From Cladopsammia gracilis (lineage: Eukaryota > Cnidaria > Anthozoa > Scleractinia > Dendrophylliidae): 64,000 nt of DNA. The position numbers and the translations under genes are program-made. Positions 59,801 to 64,000 of this stretch are shown here, in pieces (positions within the stretch are counted from its first letter, which is position 1; each line of letters opens with the position of its first letter). The DNA is taken from contig JAJGOT010000219.1 in the NCBI GenBank assembly GCA_022457155.1, positions 700,001 to 764,000 of the forward strand, read 5' to 3'. The notes beneath the pieces are model-generated. The model did not search any database, had not been told where the DNA came from, and saw only the letters and a list, made by a program, of their open reading frames with translations.

Positions 59801-62800
59801 AGCGTGTTGTGCCAGCGTGTTGTGAGCGTGTAGTTCGCCCGGGGGGGGGGGGGGGGGGGTACCCAACAAAGTTTTGTGCGGGGATGCTCCGCCCCGAGGT
59901 CCAAACCCTTACCCTTTCATATACCGTTTTTTGACAGAAAAGGTACCCCTTTCATATACCTTTCATTGAAAATTGTACCCCTTTCATATACCTTTCATTG
60001 AAAATGGCACCCCTTTCATATAGCCTTTATGTGCGTCTGTTTGGTATATTTTGAAAGGCGCTTTTTATAATACTGAAATGGCAGTTTTCCCCACCTTTTT
60101 TTATACTTCAACCGGTGTTTTCCCTACCCTTTCCTATACTTCGTAAAATCCCTACCCTTTCATATACTTCAACTCGTGAAATCCCTACCCTTTCATATAC
60201 CGCCAGCCTAAAAAAGGTACCCCTTTCGGGCGGAGCATCCCCGTATAGCCCATTATAGGGAGTACCCCCCTCCCCCCCCCCGGGGTAGTTCGGTGAAAAC
60301 TGCAAAAAAGCTTCGAAAGCAGAAGGATGCACGAAAAGCACATGGAAATACACAATGTGAGCAAGGATGAGATGAATGACCTTCAGCAATCTTTTAGACC
60401 TTCGACCACCTTCAGCAATCTTTTGAAGGATGAGGTGAACTCGCCACATGAGTTAGTTCGTCAAACTCAAGCAAAATGTAAGCAAGCGCCTCAAAGCGAG
60501 GCAAATGTGTGTTGACAACGACGACGTATCCGTTGCACAGGACACCCAATAATGCACAGAACCCCCAACACAAATTAGGAGTTGCGTTCTCGTACCTCGA
60601 ACGCAAAAATGCGTTGTGAACTTAAATATTTGAAGAAAACGTGATATAAATCTATCTTTCTGTTTTAACAATTCGAAATCAGCGTTGTTTTCCGCTTTGT
60701 AATCATTGTTACTCAACTGGTGCACTGATTCTTTTTGGAGACAGATCTTTTTGTGAATAAACACGCAAATCTCTCCGCGCTGAAATGTGATCTGCACAGT
60801 TTTGACATCAGGTTATGCTAATTTATTGCTGAAATTTGACCAACTTGTGAAAACACCAGACAGCTCATCCGATGAATAAAATGACCCATTCCGTTTTGTA
60901 AATCCAAGTCGAATGATAAAACTCCAAAACGTCAATTTGTTCGAACAACTTTTTGAATGTTTGGCAGTATTTATCCAAAGCTGATGACCGAATGGTCAGA
61001 AACTACATCTGTATTAAATACAAATACTATTCTACATCTCCAAACGGCTGGGAAAGCGGCAGTGCGGGAAGAATACAAGTAAACACGATTACTGATTTCC
61101 CGCCATCGCTTTCACTTGGAGAAAAAATAATTCGTTGCATGAGAACAATCTTGCAATTTATCATCATAACAATGTGTGACCAAAAGCGCTGTGACACGAG
61201 CAAGATGAAAATAATGTTTCCCGGGAATATTTACATAACGCCGTTCAAAGGCACAATTTAGGCCCGAATTAAGGCACAATTTAGGCACAACTTAGGCACA
61301 GCTTAGGCACTGCTTAGGCACAGGTTAGGCATGAAAAAAAGCTAGACATGTATGCACACTTCATGCACAACTTTTGCACACTTTATGCACAACTTGTCCG
61401 TGCCAAGGCACACTGTAGAATCCGTAATTCGATCCTACGTACAATGAAACGTATTTTTATGTAAAATAAACGCTGTCTAACCGTGAAAATTGGATTGTAG
61501 TTTGAGTATGAATTTTCCAAATTGAAAATTGTTACCCCAGGAAATAAGCTGAACTTATGAGCACTTCAAAAGTCTTTTTGTTTTTTAACATAAGAAACGG
61601 AGCTAAAACCAAATCGATTTTGAAAATTTTCGACCAGGCTGTTTTTGTAGGTATGTAATATTAGGTTGCTATAAATTTGTTATTTTTCGATCATTTAAAG
61701 TCATTCTTAAAATACATAATGCTCATTAGCTATTAACTTTAATTGCAAAAGAAAAAATGCCTACATATCATCAAAGCGGAGAAATTATGAATTGTGCCAG
61801 GTTAGACTGTAAATGTTACGCATAGTGTCCAAAATGGCCTCATTTTTGGTGACTATTGTAAAATTTTCTGTTTTATTCAACCCTATATGCAAAACTAAAA
61901 TTGTTCACAGAGAAGACATTAATGAACTTTAGTTTTTTTACCAAATCTCAACCTAAACTGAATTTTAATAATTTCAGAAGAGCTAAATTAAGTGTGAATT
62001 TTAGCCATGTACACCAGTAGCGTGCACCAAGCCAGCACAATAAACAGTACCACAGGAAAGTACTGCTCAATAACTTTCATTTGAATGGTCACACTTTAGG
62101 ATTAAATCCACAGGCTCAAAAGTTAGAACCACCTTGTACAGCGTAATAAACACCACCACAGGAAAGTACTGCTCAATAGCTTTCATTTGAATGGTCACAC
62201 TTTAGGATTTCATCCACAGACTCAAAGTTAGAACCTCCTTGTATGCATAATAAACAGTACCACAGGAAAGTACTGCTCAGTAGCTTTCATATGAATGGTC
62301 ACACTTTAGGATTTCATCCACAGACTCAAAGTTAGAACCTCCTTGTATTTCACCCTCAAGCCTTGAATGCTGGTAACGTTTTTCTTGTACAATGTATTTG
62401 TTCCCAGATTCTAGCTGAAGAAATAACTCCAACTCTGACTAAACTAAAAGAGGTAAATAATCAATTTATTACAGTGTAGTTTACATGCAGTTGGTTTATG
62501 ATATACATGTACATGTATATATTAGCAATTGAAGGGCTCTGGGCAAGAACGTCCTAAGCACCTTGTTGGAAAATTTTCACTGAAATATTGGATGTTTGGC
62601 CTCAAAATGGACTCACTTGCTAAAATTATGACTGGATCATGTAAATATGACTGAAAGGATTTCAACCAGGTCAACAAATCTTCTATCTTTGAATAGAATA
62701 AAATTTATCTTGAAAAGGTACATAGGGTGTCCTAAGGCCTAAAACATTTTCTCAAAGATGTGGATTTACAAATGTACTTCCCCATTTTGGATGTGTTCTC

Positions 62801-63695
62801 AGTCCCTTAACAATAATAAATCATTAATTTGACAAAACTGTGCTTTTAAAGGTCTAAAACATACAATGTTAGTGAAAGTTGCCAAAAACATACCGGTACT
62901 TAGAACATTCTTGCCCGCGGAGCCTGTCAATTGAATAATATACATGTACTATTATTATGTAAATTTATTTTGTGTATAATAAATTATTTATTTAACCCTT
63001 TAAAGGGAACCTCCATTGTTATAACAAATTGACGTTAAATTGTTGGAAATAAAGTCTAAATTAAAAATTTTTAAAAAGCAGGTGCAAATATAATTTTACA
63101 GCTGTAGTGTACAAAAAATGGATATGAATATCGCCTATTTTCGCTTTTAAATTTCCCACGCGCGGCCATTTTGATATATCCATTTTATTTGTACACTAAG
63201 ATTATATTTGCACCTGCTTTTTAAAATATTTAAATTTCGACTTTATTTCCAACTATTTAACGTCAGTTTGTTTTGACAATGGAGGTTCCCTTTAACTCCT
63301 AAGAGTGCCCAAAACCAAACTTACATGTATTCAAGAAAAAATCCCATATTTCATTTTGTAAAATATTGAAAAACAATGGTACCATGCAAAAGTGCTCCCA
63401 AGGAGGTTTCATTTGAATGGTCACATCACGGCGTTGCATCATTAGACTCAAAAGTTAGAAAGTCGTGCACAACATGTTGTCTATAATTGAGTCTGAGCGT
63501 GAAGGGGTTATACCGTTAAAGATGGTAAAAAAGAATTAATTACATGCATTACATGTATGTATTTGTACTGAATCCTGAAATAATTTAATTTACTTTTTGC
63601 AGGAAAGAGCTTCATATCTTGAGTACCAAAAGGTCATGCGTGAAGTGGAACATCTCTCACGACTCTACATAGCTCATCAGTTTGTCACGGCCGAG
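50811..63695 (+). CDS. SMC2: SMC2, condensin ATPase subunit (exons 1-7, continues past window)
   Basis: The exons are 50,811-50,978, 51,502-51,651, 53,221-53,343, 54,940-54,978, 56,203-56,313, 62,408-62,452 and 63,603-63,695: 243 codons, all introns phase 0. SMC2 pairs with SMC4 in condensin, whose ATP-driven loop extrusion compacts mitotic chromosomes (family knowledge). Seen here are Walker A GLNGSGKS (32-39), the SMC2-specific [10 protein letters not shown], and the Q-loop Gln at the end of exon 3. Exon 4 (13 codons, [13 protein letters not shown]) completes the Q-loop region. The coiled coil starts in exons 5-7 ([29 protein letters not shown]). The remaining roughly 950 residues (hinge, second coil, signature motif and Walker B) lie beyond the window. 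Intron 5 is 6.1 kb and holds the satellite and the large TIR element. The start is chosen by homology: SMC2 proteins begin at this methionine. Confidence 0.96.
52974..53103. mobile_element. 130-bp TIR insertion, 8-bp duplication (copy 2 only)
   Basis: ATTACTGT at 52,966-52,973 and 53,104-53,111 is single in copy 1 (about 26,110). The ends GGGTGTTTCTTGGTGTTGCA and, reversed, GGTAGTTTCTTGGTGTTGCA match at nearly all positions. The 8-bp duplication suggests hAT or a relative. Non-coding, in SMC2 intron 2. Confidence 0.8.
53646..53731. mobile_element. short mariner-type inverted repeat (copy 2)
   Basis: Counterpart of 26,661-26,746; here GTCAACCCTGCTTATATG pairs better with the right end. Confidence 0.5.
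54087..54666. mobile_element. hAT-like element, more complete form (copy 2)
   Basis: CAGGATTCGAAATTAACACT at the left and, reversed, CAGGGGTCCAATTTGATT at the right. TCCCC flanks both sides (54,082-54,086 and 54,667-54,671). No intact frame. Confidence 0.55.
55083..55515 (+). repeat. 17-bp minisatellite in SMC2 intron 4 (copy 2)
   Basis: Counterpart of 28,027-28,525. A block of about 50 bp between the two sub-arrays of copy 1 is replaced here by a short ATTACATGTACATG stretch. Confidence 0.75.
56407..56505 (-). repeat. single reversed unit of the 107-bp repeat (copy 2)
   Basis: Counterpart of 29,388-29,483, abutting the satellite. Confidence 0.8.
56510..57769 (+). repeat. 36-bp satellite array (about 35 units, copy 2)
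   Basis: Same unit as 29,484-30,888 but with different unit number and order of variants. Both ends align well and the middle does not, as expected from independent expansion and contraction. Confidence 0.9.
59225..59523. mobile_element. 299-bp MITE, TAA duplication (copy 2 only)
   Basis: Copy 1 reads CCGCATAATCTCC (about 38,805). Here TAA stands at 59,222-59,224 and 59,524-59,526 around ends GGGATGGACCATTAGAAAAG and the reverse complement. TAA duplication with GGG ends fits PIF/Harbinger. The interior is runs of G, T and C; the frame across it is low-complexity noise. Confidence 0.85.
59838..60284. mobile_element. 447-bp MITE, 8-bp duplication (copy 2 only)
   Basis: GTAGTTCG at 59,830-59,837 and 60,285-60,292 is single in copy 1 (about 39,072). 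Ends are CCCGGGGG runs followed by GGTAC, with GGGGATGCTCCGCCC facing its complement inside. The interior repeats CCCTTTCATATACC about eight times. Non-coding. Confidence 0.8.
62036..62345 (-). repeat. reversed array of the 107-bp repeat (about 3 units)
   Basis: CAGTACCACAGGAAAGTACT recurs about every 106 bp. The unit is the reverse complement of 1,481-2,455. The duplicated block ends in its first unit at 62,097. Confidence 0.85.
62526..62933. mobile_element. 408-bp MITE-like inverted repeat in SMC2 intron 6
   Basis: CAATTGAAGGGCTCTGGGCA on the left faces, reversed, CAATTGACAGGCTCCGCGGG on the right, with CAAGAACGTCCTAAG and CAAGAATGTTCTAAG continuing inward. Arms of about 40 bp; no frame. 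Confidence 0.6.
62996..63513 (-). mobile_element. TTAACCCTTT MITE, reverse orientation, split by a nested element
   Basis: Without 63,004-63,291 (plus one TTAA) the sequence matches the reverse complement of 16,205-16,421 from CCCTTTAACTCC and AAGAGTGCC through GGTTTCATTTGAATGGTCAC to GTGAAGGGGTTAT. Confidence 0.7.
63004..63291. mobile_element. 288-bp TTAA element nested in a TTAA MITE
   Basis: TTAA at 63,000-63,003 and 63,292-63,295. The ends AGGGAACCTCCATTGT and, reversed, AGGGAACCTCCATTGT are identical, with arms of about 125 bp through GCAGGTGCAAATATAAT. The host MITE copies at 16.2 and 46.1 kb show the empty CCCTTTAACTCCC. Confidence 0.8.
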
Positions 63696-63706
63696 GTAAA
63701 ATGAAC

Positions 63707-64000
63707 TTGCATTGTCATACATCTAAGTCCTCCATACATTACACCCACACTAACCCCCCCCCCCCCCGCCCCCCCCTCTCTTGTCCTCCCCCTTCCCCTC
63801 CCTCTTCCCCTCCCTTTCCTCCCCCTTCCCCTCCCTTTCCTCCCCTCCCCCCTCCCTTTCCTCCCCCTCCCCCCTCCACTCCTCAATTAACTGTGCTTGC
63901 CCAGCTCCCAACATTTTGGCAATCAACTGATCTAGCTATGATTATTCTTGTGTTTTTTTTTTTCTTGCATTGTCATACATCTAAGTCCTCCATACATTGC
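63707..64000 (+). repeat. polypyrimidine tract between direct repeats, SMC2 intron 7
   Basis: About 130 bp of almost pure C and T (63,755-63,885) lie between two copies of CTTGCATTGTCATACATCTA and following bases (from about 63,707 and 63,963), about 256 bp apart. This is a tandem duplication whose interior has expanded. The Gly/Arg-rich frame read from the other strand is an artefact. Confidence 0.75.

Larger units (their letters stand above)
57770..62033. mobile_element. large TIR element (copy 2) with two small insertions
   Basis: The ends GGCCTGGTGCACGCTACT and, reversed, GGCTTGGTGCACGCTACT. Both carry GGTGC where both ends of copy 1 carry GGCGC. Removing the insertions at 59,225-59,523 and 59,838-60,284 leaves about 3.5 kb. 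The short minus-strand frame near 60.8 kb has a stop (CAA to TAA) absent from copy 1. Confidence 0.65.
41464..62097 (+). repeat. duplicated segment, copy 2 (20.6 kb)
   Basis: Colinear with 11,968-41,045. Its private insertions are 43,295-43,701, 49,153-49,306, 52,974-53,103, 59,225-59,523 and 59,838-60,284. On its 3' side SMC2 continues into unique sequence; on its 5' side Rab3 exon 1 is missing. Confidence 0.95.

Noticed and set aside
63677..63886. Gly/Arg-rich minus-strand frame
   Set aside because: It is the polypyrimidine tract read on the other strand.
1..64000. tRNA, rRNA or other structured RNA genes
   Set aside because: No cloverleaf with A and B boxes, no rRNA core sequence and no snRNA-like Sm site context was found by eye. 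A covariance-model scan would be needed to exclude small ones.

Overview
This is a eukaryotic nuclear window from an AT-rich, intron-bearing, transposon-dense animal genome. Two conserved genes are certain, both on the + strand: the synaptic-vesicle GTPase Rab3 and the condensin ATPase subunit SMC2. The protein sequences fit an early-branching animal. The abundance of TACATGTA words and of TTAA-flanked MITEs reminds me of stony corals, but that placement is from memory and is not proven by the sequence.

Layout. 1-7.9 kb is gene-free and holds a 107-bp tandem repeat and several short inverted-repeat elements. 7,958-9,874 (minus strand) is an open frame of 638 codons for a basic, repeat-built protein of unknown function. 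11,717-15,214 is complete Rab3 (three coding exons, 221 aa). 23,641-29,290 holds SMC2 exons 1-5. 29.4-41.0 kb is a stack of repeats: a 36-bp satellite, then a TIR element, which contains a 6.46-kb TIR element, which contains a 1.3-kb TIR element. 41.07-41.46 kb is a 14-bp minisatellite. The segment then starts again: Rab3 exons 2-3 (41,546-45,119, no exon 1) and SMC2 exons 1-5 (50,811-56,313), followed by the satellite and TIR element again. This time SMC2 continues into exons 6 and 7 (62,408-63,695) and runs off the window.

The dominant structure is therefore a head-to-tail duplication: 11,968-41,045 matches 41,464-62,097, with breakpoints in Rab3 intron 1 and SMC2 intron 5. Over 1,025 bp of paired exon sequence I count nine differences, all synonymous, and every splice site is intact in both copies. 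That pattern suits two alleles laid end to end by an assembler at least as well as a real young duplication. The two copies differ by eleven clean insertions, six in copy 1 and five in copy 2. For most of these the other copy supplies the empty site, so element ends and target-site duplications can be read directly. This is the most informative part of the window.

Functionally, Rab3 (exocytosis) and SMC2 (mitotic chromosome condensation) are neighbours with no evident shared role. The SMC2 promoter carries an E2F-type site and the Rab3 promoter two CCAAT-type boxes. I see no RNA genes, no intact transposase or reverse transcriptase, and no CRISPR array.
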